Positions 46,633 through 56,434 are shown, counted from the stretch's first letter. The stretch is 64,000 bases of DNA from Dehalococcoidia bacterium (GCA_022819585.1 JAJEGY010000039.1:1-64000), one strand, 5' to 3'. The notes: a model not told the origin generated them from the letters alone. Program-made: numbers and translations.

Positions 46633-47223
46633 CTATTCCGACACGAACCGCTCTACATACTTCCCGGTCAGATCCGTCTCGATATTCACCAAGTCGCCCT
46701 CACGTAGACCGCCCAGCGTTGTGTGCACCGCCGTGTATGGGATCATCGTGAACGTGAAACTCGTCGGAGAGCAATCGAAGCTCGTCAGACTCACCCCATC
46801 CACCGCGACAAACCCCTTCTCAACCACGTACCGTCCCATATCTTCCTCACATTCAACCGTGATCAGCTTCGTATCCCGCTCGGCCGATGCCTTTGCAACC
46901 CGACCCACTCCCTCAACATGCCCCTGCACCATATGCCCTCCGACACGGTCTCCGTACCTCAGCGCACGTTCAAGATTGACATGAGAACCCACATGCAGAT
47001 CAGAGAACCATGTCCGTCGCATCGTCTCCGGCGCAACATCCACCGAAAACCACCCGCCTTGGATATCCGTCACCGTCAAACACGCGCCGCTGATCGACAC
47101 CGAATCCGAAACTTCCAGCTTGCCATCTCCCGAAACCACACGCGCAGCCGCTATCACCAGCTTGCCATCGTACATCCCGTGCTCCGCAACCATCCCGATC
47201 TCTTCCACAATGCCGCTGAACAT
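46633..47223 (-). CDS. ribE: Riboflavin synthase, alpha subunit
   Basis: Dismutation of two lumazines to riboflavin. MFSGIVEEIGMVAEHG starts the first lumazine-binding barrel, with SISGACLTVTDIQGGWFSVD; the second has GGHMVQGHVEGVGRVAKASA and FVAVDGVSLTSFDCSPTSF. 196 residues, full length. It is 2 bases downstream of the ribD stop. Gene names vary; this is the alpha-barrel synthase, called ribE here (ribC in E. coli). Confidence 0.94.
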   Translation of the reverse strand: MFSGIVEEIGMVAEHGMYDGKLVIAAARVVSGDGKLEVSDSVSISGACLTVTDIQGGWFSVDVAPETMRRTWFSDLHVGSHVNLERALRYGDRVGGHMVQGHVEGVGRVAKASAERDTKLITVECEEDMGRYVVEKGFVAVDGVSLTSFDCSPTSFTFTMIPYTAVHTTLGGLREGDLVNIETDLTGKYVERFVSE

Positions 47224-47225
47224 GC

Positions 47226-48335
47226 TTACCCTTCTTGATGATGATCGACATAGCCGATAACTGCCACGTCTGCACCTAACCGTTCGGTTCTACCGTTTCT
47301 CAGTCGAGTTATCTTTCCCATGTGTCGAGGCCCGCGTCCCCCTATCGGCGAAAGCGCGTCCACTCCTCCAATCAGTTTAGTTGGTGAGATATACGAAACC
47401 ACCTTGTCCACCAGCCTGAGATCGAACAACGCCCCGTTCAACCGCTCTCCAGCCTCCACCAAAACGTTGTGACATCCCCGCTCTCCCAGATGACGCATCA
47501 ACGCCAAGAGGTCCACGGCTTCCCTGTGATCGTCTCCCAAACGCACTACCTCGCAACGGTCGCTAAGCCCTGCTTCTCCAGATGTCACCACTTGGACAAC
47601 ATCTCCTTCTTCTTTCAATAGCGCCGCATCAGCAGGCATCCGCCCCCCGCTGTCCACCACGACTCTCAGACTAGGACGACCTCCCAGTCTCTCTCCAGTC
47701 ACAGAATCCCGAGCCGTCAAACGCGGATCATCCGCAAGCACCGTCCCGATCCCCGTCATTACCACATCCGACCGGTATCGTAACCCATGCGCATGAGCAC
47801 GCGCCTCATCCCCGCTAATCCACTGCGAATCCCTGCTCCGAGTCGCAATCTTCCCATCCAACGACATCGCCCACTTCACCGTCACAAAAGGCAACCCCGT
47901 CCGCATATGCTTCGCAAACCCCTCAATCAACTCCTCAGCACGACGTAGCGACTCATCATCAACATCCCGAACAACCTCAACCCCCGCAGCCCTTAACTCC
48001 GCAAATCCCCGACCAGCAACAACCGGATTCGGGTCCTCAACAGGACAAACAACCTTAGCGATACCCGCCTCAATAATCGCCCGACTACAAGGCGGAGTAG
48101 TCCCCTCATGTTGATGAGGCTCCAAAGTGCAAAACATCGTCCCACCCCTCGCACTCTCCCCAGCCACGCCCAAAGCAACCGCCTCAGCATGAGGACCAGG
48201 ATGCGGCCGAGTAGCCCCCTCTCCAACAACACTCACCCCATCCTCACCAACAACAACCGCACCAACCGCAGGCCGAGGCGCCAAACCACCAACAACCCCC
48301 TCCGCCAACTCAAGCGCTCGCCCCAAGTAATCCAT
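47226..48335 (-). CDS. ribD: Bifunctional riboflavin deaminase/reductase RibD
   Basis: Deaminase (N-terminal) plus reductase (C-terminal), 369 residues. The catalytic HAEAVALG is present, but the zinc motif reads CTLEPHQHEGTTPPC: the first of the two zinc Cys after LEP is replaced by His. The reductase half shows TVKWAMSLDGKIATRSRDSQ and SGDEARAHAHGLRYRSDVVM. The ATG at 48335 is chosen because the open frame beyond it runs through a palindromic repeat cluster. No FMN riboswitch was recognised upstream. Confidence 0.9.
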   Translation of the reverse strand: MDYLGRALELAEGVVGGLAPRPAVGAVVVGEDGVSVVGEGATRPHPGPHAEAVALGVAGESARGGTMFCTLEPHQHEGTTPPCSRAIIEAGIAKVVCPVEDPNPVVAGRGFAELRAAGVEVVRDVDDESLRRAEELIEGFAKHMRTGLPFVTVKWAMSLDGKIATRSRDSQWISGDEARAHAHGLRYRSDVVMTGIGTVLADDPRLTARDSVTGERLGGRPSLRVVVDSGGRMPADAALLKEEGDVVQVVTSGEAGLSDRCEVVRLGDDHREAVDLLALMRHLGERGCHNVLVEAGERLNGALFDLRLVDKVVSYISPTKLIGGVDALSPIGGRGPRHMGKITRLRNGRTERLGADVAVIGYVDHHQEG

Positions 48336-48379
48336 AACCAAAGTATGCAACACCAACCAAGTCATCCCTGCACTCCTAA

Positions 48380-48560
48380 CGTCATTCCCGCGAAAGCGGG
48401 AACCCATGAGGAGCGAGGCGCAGCCGGGTTTCCCCCGCTCGCGAGGGAAATGTCCGAAGGACAAAGGGGGTACGTCCCTTTCGCGAAGCGAAGGGGGCGC
48501 GGGAGCCCAAACCGTCACCAACGAACAGCGGGGGATGCCCGCCGAAGCGGGAAACCCCAA
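48380..48560. repeat. Cluster of palindromic (REP-like) units
   Basis: Between the divergent ribD and restriction-type genes lie consecutive hairpins: CCCGCGAAAGCGGG at 48387-48400, TTTCCC/GGGAAA around 48430-48450, TGTCCGAAGGACA around 48451-48463, CCCTTTCGCGAAGCGAAGGG starting at 48476, and CCCGCCGAAGCGGG around 48538-48551. The 48476-48502 unit recurs almost identically at 62661-62687. A composite interspersed element is likely. Confidence 0.8.
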
Positions 48561-48614
48561 ACCACCACCAACCCATTCCCGCAAACCAAAACGCATCCCC
48601 AAAACCCCACCTAA

Positions 48615-48627
48615 TACAATCTCCCCC
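48615..48627 (+). promoter_or_regulatory. -10 box for a probably leaderless methyltransferase mRNA
   Basis: TACAAT at 48615-48620 ends seven bases before the ATG at 48628, the same spacing as at 1094-1107. The intervening CTCCCCC has no ribosome site. -35 not recognisable. Confidence 0.45.
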
Positions 48628-51600
48628 ATGCCAACCCTCCCCCACATCGAGACCTACTACAAGGAACTCGAAGACATCATCCAATTCGGCGGTTCCGACA
48701 ACGAACTAAACATCCGCCCGGCATTCCAAAACTGCCTCTCACAATACTGCTCCGACCACCGCGAAAACCTCAAACTAATCTCCGAACTCGCCGGACCCGG
48801 AGGCATACCCGACGGCACCGTCAAAGACACCCTTCGCATGGCTCGCGGCTACTGGGAAGCCAAAGACACCCACGACGACCTCGACGCCGAAATCCAAGCC
48901 AAATTCAACCGCGGATACCCGCGCGACAACATCCTTTTCGAAGATTCCGAAACCGCCGTCCTATTCCAAAACCGCGAAGAGGCGATGCGCGTCGACATGA
49001 CCGACGCCGCGCAGCTGAATCGCCTCATTCTCCGCTTCCTCAACTACGAACTACCCAACATCGGGGAATTCCGCGCTGCACAGGAGCAGTTCAAGACAGA
49101 CCTCCCAACCGTCCTCGAAAATCTGAGGCAATCCGTAGAAGAGGCAGAGGCGAGCAATCCCCAGTACCAGCAACACGCCGCCGAATTCCTCGAACAATGC
49201 CGACAGAGCATCAGCCCGGCCGTCTCCAAAGACGATGTGCGCGAAATGCTCCTTCAGCACATCCTGACGCAAGACATCTTCTTGCGCGTCTTCGCAGAAG
49301 ACCAGTTCCACCGCGAGAACAACATCGCAGCACATCTCACTGCACTCGAAGAAACCTTCTTCACCGGCGATGTAAAGCGACAGGCCATTGACCGTCTGCG
49401 CGCATACTACGGAGCCATCGGTCGCGCCGCTGACGAGATCGCCGACTACTCAGAAAAGCAGCAGTTCCTCAAAGCCATATACGAGGACTTCTACAAGACA
49501 TACAACCCCGCAGCCGCCGACCGATTAGGAGTCGTCTACACCCCCAACGAGATCGTCGACTTCATCATCCGAGGCACAGACCATCTGCTCCAAAAACACT
49601 TCGGACGAACCTTGGCCGACGAAAATGTCCAGATCCTCGATCCCGCAACCGGCACCGGCACCTTCATCACCAGCCTCATCGACTACCTCCCCGCCGATCG
49701 TCTCGAACACAAATACCGCAACGAAATCCACGCCAACGAAGTCGCAATCCTCCCCTACTACATCGCGAACCTCAACATCGAATACAGCTATCGGGAGAAG
49801 ACAGGCGAATACCTAGAATTCCCTAACCTCTGCTTTGTAGACACCCTCGACAACATGGACTGGCAGCAGACCGGAAGCACCAGCGGCTCAGTAACTCGGC
49901 AGGGCGGATTCAATCTCGGCGGACTCTCCGTCGACAACTGGATTCGCATCCAAGAACAGAACGAAAAACCAATCAGCGTGATCATCGGGAATCCGCCCTA
50001 CAACGCCAACCAACAGAACGAGAACGACAACAACAGAAATCGTACCTATCCCGACATTGACCGTCGCATCAGTGAAACCTATATTGCCGCCAGCACTGCC
50101 CAAAAGACCAAACAATACGACATGTACAAACGGTTTCTCCGCTGGGCATCTGACCGCTTGAACGACGACGGGATAATCGCATTCATCACTAATCGAGCTT
50201 ATCTGGACACCCGACAAGACGATGGGTTCCGCCAGATCGCCGCTGAGGAATTCAGCGATCTATATGTCTTGGATCTAGGTTCGGACGTCCGCCGGAATCC
50301 CAAGATTGCAGGCACGACACACAACGTCTTCGGCATCCAAACCGGAGTGGCCATTGGTTTCTTCGTGCGAGAGAAATCCAACCCCAACGGATGTGATATC
50401 CATTACGCTCGACGAGAGGACGCGGAACTTGCAGTGGAGAAACTGGCTTTTTTGCGCGAAACCAACTTGCAAGGCGTTGATTTCCAGAGCATTGTCCCTG
50501 ACAGCAGAGGTACATGGCTCAATCAGTCCGACAGCGATTTCACTAATCTCATGCCAATCGCTAATCGTGAAACCAAGTACGCCAAAGCGGTATCCAATGA
50601 AAATGCTGTTTTCAAGTTGAACGCATTAGGCGTAAACACGGCAAGGGATGAATGGGTTTACGACTTCGCTGTTCCTAATCTGCGGGATAAAGTGTTCTTC
50701 TTTTCCGACACATATAACGAACTGCTGGATGATGACGACGATTCATTCGACACGGCGATCAAGTGGAGCCGCGATCTGCGCAATGAGTTTCGGCGTGGCA
50801 GACGCATCACATACGACGATGCCAACAGGCTTGAAACTTTTTACAGGCCGTTCGTCAAGAAACATCATTTCGCAGACTCTGTGATGAACGATGTCTTAAC
50901 TAGAAACCACTTTGAAATATTCGGTCAAGATTTGCGCGAGCAAAACTCAGTCTTGAATCTTTGCAGGAACGGCAGGCATTTTTACGTCCTTGTAGCGAAC
51001 GGATTGACCGACTGGCACTTCACTGGCGATACACATTGCCTCCCCCTCTACCGCTACACGCCCGAAGGCGAACGAATCTGCAACATCACCGAGTGGGGTT
51101 TGAGGCAAGTCCGAGACCATTACGGAAAGGACGATATCACCGCCGAGGACATCTTCGCCTACACCTACGCCGTTCTGCACGATCCCGAATATCACGAAAC
51201 CTATGCCGTTGATCTCTTGCAAGAGTTTCCTCGCCTGTTTCTTCACGACAACTTCTATGAGTGGGCAAGGTTAGGGTAAGAACTCCTAGACCTCCACATC
51301 GGCTACGAATCCGCAACACCCTGGAACCTGAACAAAGTCGAGCAGCAAAAACCGCCGGGCAATTCCCGCCTACGCGCCAACAAAGACGACGGCACCATCA
51401 CCCTTGACAACCAAACCACACTAACCGGCATCCCCGACTCCGCCTGGCAATACCGCCTCGGCAGCCGCTCCGCACTCGAATGGGTCCTAGATCAATACAA
51501 AGAGCGCAAACCCAGAGATCCCACCATCCGCGAACGCTTCAACACCTACCGCTTCGCCGACCACAAGGAACACGTCATCGACCTCCTAAAACGCGTCACC

Positions 51601-51729
51601 ACCGTAAGCGTCGAAACCGTCCGCATCACCAACCAGCTAGCCGAACTCTCCAACATCCAACCAACCCAAGACCAGCCATCGGGGCCGGAAGTGATCACAC
51701 TGTCAACGCCCGCAATCCTCTTGGAGTAG
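48628..51729 (+). pseudogene. Single-chain restriction/adenine methyltransferase protein interrupted by an in-frame TAA
   Basis: Large protein of the type ISP/IIG-like group. The open part (48628-51279, 883 codons) has an alpha-helical N-terminal domain of about 280 residues, then YTPNEIVDFIIRGTDHLL, AdoMet motif ILDPATGTGTFITSLI, and the N6-adenine catalytic motif VIIGNPPYNANQQNEND, then a target-recognition region. At 51277-51279 a TAA follows WARLG. Reading on in the same frame gives ELLDLHIGYES..., IPDSAWQYRLGSRSALEWVL and VTTVSVETVRITNQLAEL for 149 codons to TAG at 51729; these are the usual C-terminal blocks of this family. One base change (such as AAA to TAA) explains it. No helicase motifs are seen. 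Confidence 0.85.
51277..51279 (+). other. In-frame TAA inside the type ISP/IIG-like gene
   Basis: The stop is preceded by the codons for ARLG and followed without frame change by a conserved family block (ELLDLHIGYE). It could be a pseudogenising mutation, a sequencing error, or a recoded position. Confidence 0.85.
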
Positions 51730-51747
51730 ATCATCAACCAGCAACTC

Positions 51748-52032
51748 CTACCCCTTCTCTGTCATGCGCCCAGAGAGGTACTTGTGTATGACGCTTGACA
51801 GCAGGGTTTGGTAGGGAATCCCCTCTTCATTCGCTTTGGCATGTGCGAGATGGAAGTCGCGTTCGGTCATGCGCAGGTTCACGCGCTTGGTTTTGTTGAG
51901 CGTGTTGCGCGCGGCTTGCCGGGCGTATTCCTTTTCCTGCTCAACGTTGGGAACTCGCACCAACTCGCCACGATCCACCAGTTCGAGAAGCTGACGTTCT
52001 TCCTTGTTCAGATCGTTTTCCACGTGCGTCAT
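51748..52032 (-). CDS. Antitoxin with C-terminal ribbon-helix-helix-like domain (BrnA-like)
   Basis: Partner of the toxin gene upstream. 94 residues. The N-terminal LLELVDRGELVRVPNVEQEK binds the toxin by analogy; the C-terminal RVNLRMTERDFHLAHAKANE and IPYQTLLSSVIHKYLSGR form a ribbon-helix-helix-like DNA-binding domain. Start overlaps the toxin stop (ATGA). Order toxin then antitoxin, as in brnTA systems. Confidence 0.82.
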   Translation of the reverse strand: MTHVENDLNKEERQLLELVDRGELVRVPNVEQEKEYARQAARNTLNKTKRVNLRMTERDFHLAHAKANEEGIPYQTLLSSVIHKYLSGRMTEKG

Positions 52033-52307
52033 CTCCCTAGATAATCTCTCGTTGCTTTACGGCTGGGAATAATCGTTTTGAGGAACGCACTGCCGTCGCC
52101 CCTGACAACGAGAGGCACGAGGTATACGTAATCGTTGATCTCTACGTAGTAGACCATCTGGGAAGGATAGCGTTCCTGGTTCGGGTGTCTGCGAACATCC
52201 AGCAGGGCTCCGTCCATGATAGCGGTTAGTACCTGGTCGAACGAAACTCCCCGTTCGTCAATCAGTTGTCGGTTCTTCTCAACACTCCAGTCAAAACTGA
52301 CATTCAT
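52029..52307 (-). CDS. BrnT-family toxin
   Basis: Ribonuclease-type toxin of 92 residues. FDWSVEKNRQLIDERGVSFD is the BrnT opening with the conserved Trp-x(3)-K-N, and YYVEINDYVYLVPLV then FLKTIIPSRKATRDYL close the fold with the catalytic Arg/Lys/His region. The ATG at 52307 is six bases from a -10 box, so its mRNA seems leaderless. First gene of the pair. Confidence 0.85.
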   Translation of the reverse strand: MNVSFDWSVEKNRQLIDERGVSFDQVLTAIMDGALLDVRRHPNQERYPSQMVYYVEINDYVYLVPLVVRGDGSAFLKTIIPSRKATRDYLGR

Positions 52308-52313
52308 GACTCA

Positions 52314-52342
52314 ATTATCGCACAATGTGTGCGTTTTGGCAA
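52314..52342 (-). promoter_or_regulatory. Sigma70-like promoter of the BrnT/BrnA-like operon
   Basis: On the minus strand TTGCCA (52342-52337) and GATAAT (52319-52314) are separated by exactly 17 bases, and the ATG begins six bases after the -10 box. The spacer contains the CGCACA-atg-TGTGCG palindrome. Confidence 0.75.
52319..52333. promoter_or_regulatory. Palindromic operator in the toxin-antitoxin promoter
   Basis: CGCACA-atg-TGTGCG is a perfect 6-bp inverted repeat lying between the -10 and -35 boxes, where binding by the antitoxin would block RNA polymerase. Autoregulation is inferred from position. Confidence 0.65.
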
Positions 52343-52482
52343 CCACCACCTGCGGCCTTATGCGCAGAGTAGGGCACACCCCATCCTTCCAATCCCTAAA
52401 ACTCCTTCACCTCCTAGTTCAAAAAACATCATTAAAATCATTCCCCATCATTCGCATCATAGTTCTCAAAACGGAGACACCT

Positions 52483-53655
52483 ATGAAAATCGCCGACATC
52501 CGGGCCTATCCCATCCGCATCTCACACCGAGATGACGAAAAATCCGAAGGCTCGACTCGCCCCCCAACCATCGAATTCGGCGACTACTACGTTGATCGTT
52601 CCGCCTTCACATCAATCTACTCCCACCACCACGAAACCACCGTCATCCGCATCGAGACCGACACCGGCATCGTCGGCTGGGGCGAAGCCCAATCCCCAGT
52701 CTCCCCAAACACAACCGCAACTATCGTCCACGAACTCGTCCGACCTCTCATCATGGGCCGCGATCCCTTCGACATCGAAGCCATCTGGACCCGCAACTAC
52801 GGCGCAATGCGAGAACGCGGACACCCCACAGGCTTCTACATCGACGCCATCGGCGGAACCGACATCGCCCTCTACGACATCGTCGGCAAAGCCATCGGAA
52901 AACCCGCCCACAAAATCGCCGGAGGAAGATACCGCGACAAAATCCTCCTCTACGCCGGAATGGGCGGCACCGACCCCGAAAAAGTCGCCGACACCGCAGA
53001 AGAACACCTCCAATACGGGTACAAAGCATTCAAACTCCATCTCCTCCTAGACGTAGAAGGCGTGGCAGAAATCGCCAGAGCAGTCCGAAAACGCGTTGGC
53101 CCAGACATCATGCTCATGGTCGACACCCACATGCGCCAGACCATCGCAAACTCCATCCTCCTCGGACGCGAACTCGAAAAGCTAAACTTCACCTGGCTCG
53201 AATCCCCAACCGTCCCCGACGACATCCCCGGCCAAGCCGAAATCACCCGAGCCTTAGACATGGCCGTCGCAATAGGGGAGTGGACACGCACCCGATACGA
53301 AATGCGGGAACAATTCGAGCGCCGCGCCTACGACATCCTCATGCACGACATCGGACGAACCGGCATCACCGAAGGCCACCGCATCGCAACCCTCGCCGAC
53401 ACCTATAACATCCCCGTCGCCCCACACGTCGGCGGTGGCGGCATCCTCTCCGTCGCATCAACCGTCGAGTTCTCCGCATCATGCCCAAACTTCATGATCA
53501 TGGAGCACTCCCACCACGCCAACGCCGTCAAGAGCCGCATCCTAAAACACCCCTACGAACCAGAAAACGGCTACTACAAAGTCACCGACAAACCCGGCCT
53601 AGGCGTAGAAGTCGACGAAGACGCCCTAGAAACCTACGCATTCCCCACTAGATGA
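52483..53655 (+). CDS. Enolase-superfamily dehydratase (mandelate racemase/muconate lactonizing group)
   Basis: Probably dehydrates a sugar acid, 390 residues, with magnesium. GWGEAQSPVSPNTTATI is in the capping domain. Active-site residues in the barrel: KAFKLHLLL (general Lys; the second position of the usual K-x-K is His), metal ligands in MLMVDTHMRQ, WLESPTVPDD and IGEWTRTRYE, then DIGRTGITEGHRIA and the base-region APHVGGGG. The ATG at 52483 has GGAG 10 bases earlier; earlier open frame runs into the toxin promoter. First gene of a sugar-acid cluster with the kinase and aldolase. Confidence 0.85.
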   Translation: MKIADIRAYPIRISHRDDEKSEGSTRPPTIEFGDYYVDRSAFTSIYSHHHETTVIRIETDTGIVGWGEAQSPVSPNTTATIVHELVRPLIMGRDPFDIEAIWTRNYGAMRERGHPTGFYIDAIGGTDIALYDIVGKAIGKPAHKIAGGRYRDKILLYAGMGGTDPEKVADTAEEHLQYGYKAFKLHLLLDVEGVAEIARAVRKRVGPDIMLMVDTHMRQTIANSILLGRELEKLNFTWLESPTVPDDIPGQAEITRALDMAVAIGEWTRTRYEMREQFERRAYDILMHDIGRTGITEGHRIATLADTYNIPVAPHVGGGGILSVASTVEFSASCPNFMIMEHSHHANAVKSRILKHPYEPENGYYKVTDKPGLGVEVDEDALETYAFPTR

Positions 53656-53667
53656 TGCGCTGACGAC

Positions 53668-55158
53668 GTGCCCTCGAATCCCTACATCCTAGCCGTAGAT
53701 ATCGGCAGCTCCGCCGTCAAAGCCGGTCTCTACGACGCCGAAGCACGCGCTCTTCAACACACCCAAGCATCCATCCCCCACCAGCAGCGCACCGCAGCCG
53801 ACGGCACCCACGAAGAAGATGCCGAGACAATTCAACACGCCACCGAAGCCGCCATCGACCGCACCTTGGAACTCGCAGGCGACGACGCCAACCAAATCGC
53901 CGCCGTCGCATTCGATGCAATGGCCAGCACCATACTAGGCGTCGACGAACGACACAACCCCGTAACCCCCGTCTTTACCTACGCCGACACCCGATCATCC
54001 CAAGACATCGACGAACTCCAAACCACCATCAACATCGACGCCGCCTACCAACGAACCGGCGTCATGCAGCACACCTCCTACGTCCCCGGCCGTGTCCTAT
54101 GGCTCCGACGCACCGACCCTGAAACCTACTCCCGCATCGCCAAATGGACCGACATCTCCACATTCCTATTCACCCGATGGTTCGGCTCAACCAATATCCC
54201 CGCCTCCTATAGCGTCTCCGCATGGAGCGGCCTCCTAAACCGACACACCCTGACCTGGGACACCGACCTCCTCGAAGCCATCAGCCTCCAACCATCCAAC
54301 CTCCCACGTCTCGCCCCGTACAGCGAAGCACAAACAGGACTCTGCCCCGTCTACACCCTCCGCTGGCCCCAACTCACCGAAGTCCCATTCTTCCTCGCAG
54401 TCGGCGATGGCGCAGCCGTAAACATCGGCTCCGGATGCACCGACCGCCGAAACGTTGCCCTAACCGTCGGCACCACCGCCGCAATGCGCCTAGTAGTAGA
54501 TCATCCCGACGACGAACCTCCGCCTACCGTCCCCAAAGGCTTATGGGGATACATTCTCCGAGGCGATCGCACTCTCCTAGGCGGAGCCTTCAGCGAAGGA
54601 GGCAACGTAGTCGAATGGGCTCTAAACACCCTCAACCTTCCACCCCTTGAACACCTCAACGAAGCTCTATCCAACACAACCCCCGACGCTCACAACCTCA
54701 CCATCCTCCCATTCATCGCCGGAGAACGCGCCACCGGATGGTCCACCAACGCCACCGGCGTAGTCCAAGGCATCCGCGTCTCAACCTCCGGCTTAGACAT
54801 CCTCCAAGCCCTAATGGAATCCGTAGCCTACCGCTTCTCCCTAGTCGCCAACCTCCTCAAACCCGAAATGGATCCCGACCACATCTTCATCGCCGGCGGA
54901 GGCGCCATCACAAACTCCCCATGGTGGCTACAAACAATGGCCGACGTCCTCCAAGCCCAAATCCACGTCCCCACCGAAGAACAAGCAACAAGCCGAGGCG
55001 CCGCAATCCTAGCCCTAAACGCCCTAGGAACCTGGACAGGTCTAAACGATGTAATGCCCCAAATCGCCAAAATCTACCAGCCGAAAACCGACCATCAAGA
55101 CCTCTATCAGTCCGCAATCCAACGCCAAACAGATCTATACGACGCAGTTATCAACTGA
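53668..55158 (+). CDS. FGGY-family carbohydrate kinase (gluconokinase-like)
   Basis: ATP-dependent sugar or sugar-acid kinase, 496 residues. ILAVDIGSSAVKAGLYDAEA is the N-terminal phosphate motif; YTFADTRSS-like FTYADTRSSQD, WTDISTFLFTRWFGSTNI and AVGDGAAVNIGSGCTDRR follow, with TVGTTAAMRL and FIAGERATGWSTNA in the FGGY_C part and FIAGGGAITNSPWWLQ as the ATP-site signature. GTG start 12 bases after the dehydratase. It may phosphorylate the keto-deoxy product of the dehydratase. Confidence 0.85.
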   Translation: MPSNPYILAVDIGSSAVKAGLYDAEARALQHTQASIPHQQRTAADGTHEEDAETIQHATEAAIDRTLELAGDDANQIAAVAFDAMASTILGVDERHNPVTPVFTYADTRSSQDIDELQTTINIDAAYQRTGVMQHTSYVPGRVLWLRRTDPETYSRIAKWTDISTFLFTRWFGSTNIPASYSVSAWSGLLNRHTLTWDTDLLEAISLQPSNLPRLAPYSEAQTGLCPVYTLRWPQLTEVPFFLAVGDGAAVNIGSGCTDRRNVALTVGTTAAMRLVVDHPDDEPPPTVPKGLWGYILRGDRTLLGGAFSEGGNVVEWALNTLNLPPLEHLNEALSNTTPDAHNLTILPFIAGERATGWSTNATGVVQGIRVSTSGLDILQALMESVAYRFSLVANLLKPEMDPDHIFIAGGGAITNSPWWLQTMADVLQAQIHVPTEEQATSRGAAILALNALGTWTGLNDVMPQIAKIYQPKTDHQDLYQSAIQRQTDLYDAVIN

Positions 55159-55198
55159 CTCTTAACGCGCCCGTCATAATCAACACGCCAATCATCAA

Positions 55199-56434
55199 CT
55201 ATTCCCACTTCGGCTGCCGAGACAACCACAACGTCACCATACCCAACACAAATATCCCCACAATCACTGCGAACGCCAGATCAAATCCACCCGTCTCATC
55301 ATGCACCCGCCCCGCCAACACCGGTCCTCCTGCAATCGAAACAATCTGCGCAAACTGATACAACCCCATCAAACTCGCATACTCCCGTAACCCAAACGTC
55401 TGCTGAACAACCAACACGATCAAAGCCCCAAGCCCTCCAAACCCCAGGCTATACACAACGATCCCGGCTACCATCAACGGCACACCACCAAACGGCAAGA
55501 TCATCATCGCCACGCCAACCGCCTGAAACCCGATACTCAACACCGTCATCCGCCTCGCACTGAACCGCTCACTAGCCCGACCAAACGCAATCTTCGACGC
55601 AATCCCCATCGTCGCGATAAACGTCACTGCCGACGTCGCAGCAGCCGGAGCAAACCCATTTTCTCCAAAATGCTGCCGCAACTGCGTCAACACCCCCTGA
55701 TACGTAAACGTCGCCGCAACCAGCCCAAGCAGAGTCAGCCAAAACGCCCAAGTCCGAATAGCTGCCTTAACCGACATCCCAGCACGAGCAGCACTCCCAC
55801 CGTCTAACGGCCTCGCTCTTCGCGTCCGCCTCATCTCAACCTCCACTTCCCGCGGCCTCTCCTTCAGAAAAAACATCACCGCAGCCGCCAATCCCACCAT
55901 AACGATCGCAAAAGTCATATATGCCCATTCCCAACTCACCAGCGCAATGATCGTCGCCGCCAAAGGAGGCATCGTCATCCCCCCAAAGTTATTCCCCGAA
56001 ACCACAATCCCCGTCATCCGACCCATCGAGTCCGGAAACCAAAGCCCGACGATCTTCCCAGCCGGCAACACCGTAGCTCCCGGAAAGCCCGCATACACCA
56101 ACGCCGACAACGTATACCAATGCCACAACTCAGTAATCAAAGGCCGCAACGCAAACCCGACCGCAATCAACACCAAAGACACGAACATCACCGGACGCAC
56201 CCCGAACCGATCCGTCCAATACCCAATCACCGGAGCCAATATCCCCGAGATAAACGCAAACGTCAACGAAAGGTTCAACTCCGTCTGATTCCACCCGTAC
56301 CGCTCCTGCAACGGCCCTGCAAACTCACCAAACGAATACTGCGTCATCCCAATCGCCAACCCCGTTGAAAGAAAAACCAAAAGCGCCGCAACATAGCCGC
56401 GATAAAGGCGAAGAACAGAGCGGAACGGATTCAT
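55199..56434 (-). CDS. MFS transporter (monocarboxylate/oxalate-formate antiporter-like)
   Basis: Twelve-helix major facilitator, 411 residues. The family loop is YWTDRFGVRPVMFVSLVLIA between helices 2 and 3, and the N-terminal FGEFAGPLQERYGWNQTELN is typical of monocarboxylate-type carriers. A basic loop, RRTRRARPLDGGSAARAG, separates the two six-helix halves. It lies between the kinase and the aldolase on the other strand and probably imports the sugar acid they degrade (inference). Confidence 0.85.
   Translation of the reverse strand: MNPFRSVLRLYRGYVAALLVFLSTGLAIGMTQYSFGEFAGPLQERYGWNQTELNLSLTFAFISGILAPVIGYWTDRFGVRPVMFVSLVLIAVGFALRPLITELWHWYTLSALVYAGFPGATVLPAGKIVGLWFPDSMGRMTGIVVSGNNFGGMTMPPLAATIIALVSWEWAYMTFAIVMVGLAAAVMFFLKERPREVEVEMRRTRRARPLDGGSAARAGMSVKAAIRTWAFWLTLLGLVAATFTYQGVLTQLRQHFGENGFAPAAATSAVTFIATMGIASKIAFGRASERFSARRMTVLSIGFQAVGVAMMILPFGGVPLMVAGIVVYSLGFGGLGALIVLVVQQTFGLREYASLMGLYQFAQIVSIAGGPVLAGRVHDETGGFDLAFAVIVGIFVLGMVTLWLSRQPKWE

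Noticed and set aside
44583-48380. CRISPR or tandem array in riboflavin gaps
   Set aside because: Palindromes are few, unequally spaced and without regular spacers.
48460-48620. FMN riboswitch upstream of ribD
   Set aside because: No RFN-type conserved blocks on the minus strand; only repeat hairpins.
47226-48647. RibD reading from 48647
   Set aside because: The upstream part translates the palindromic repeats; the ATG at 48335 gives a normal N-terminus.
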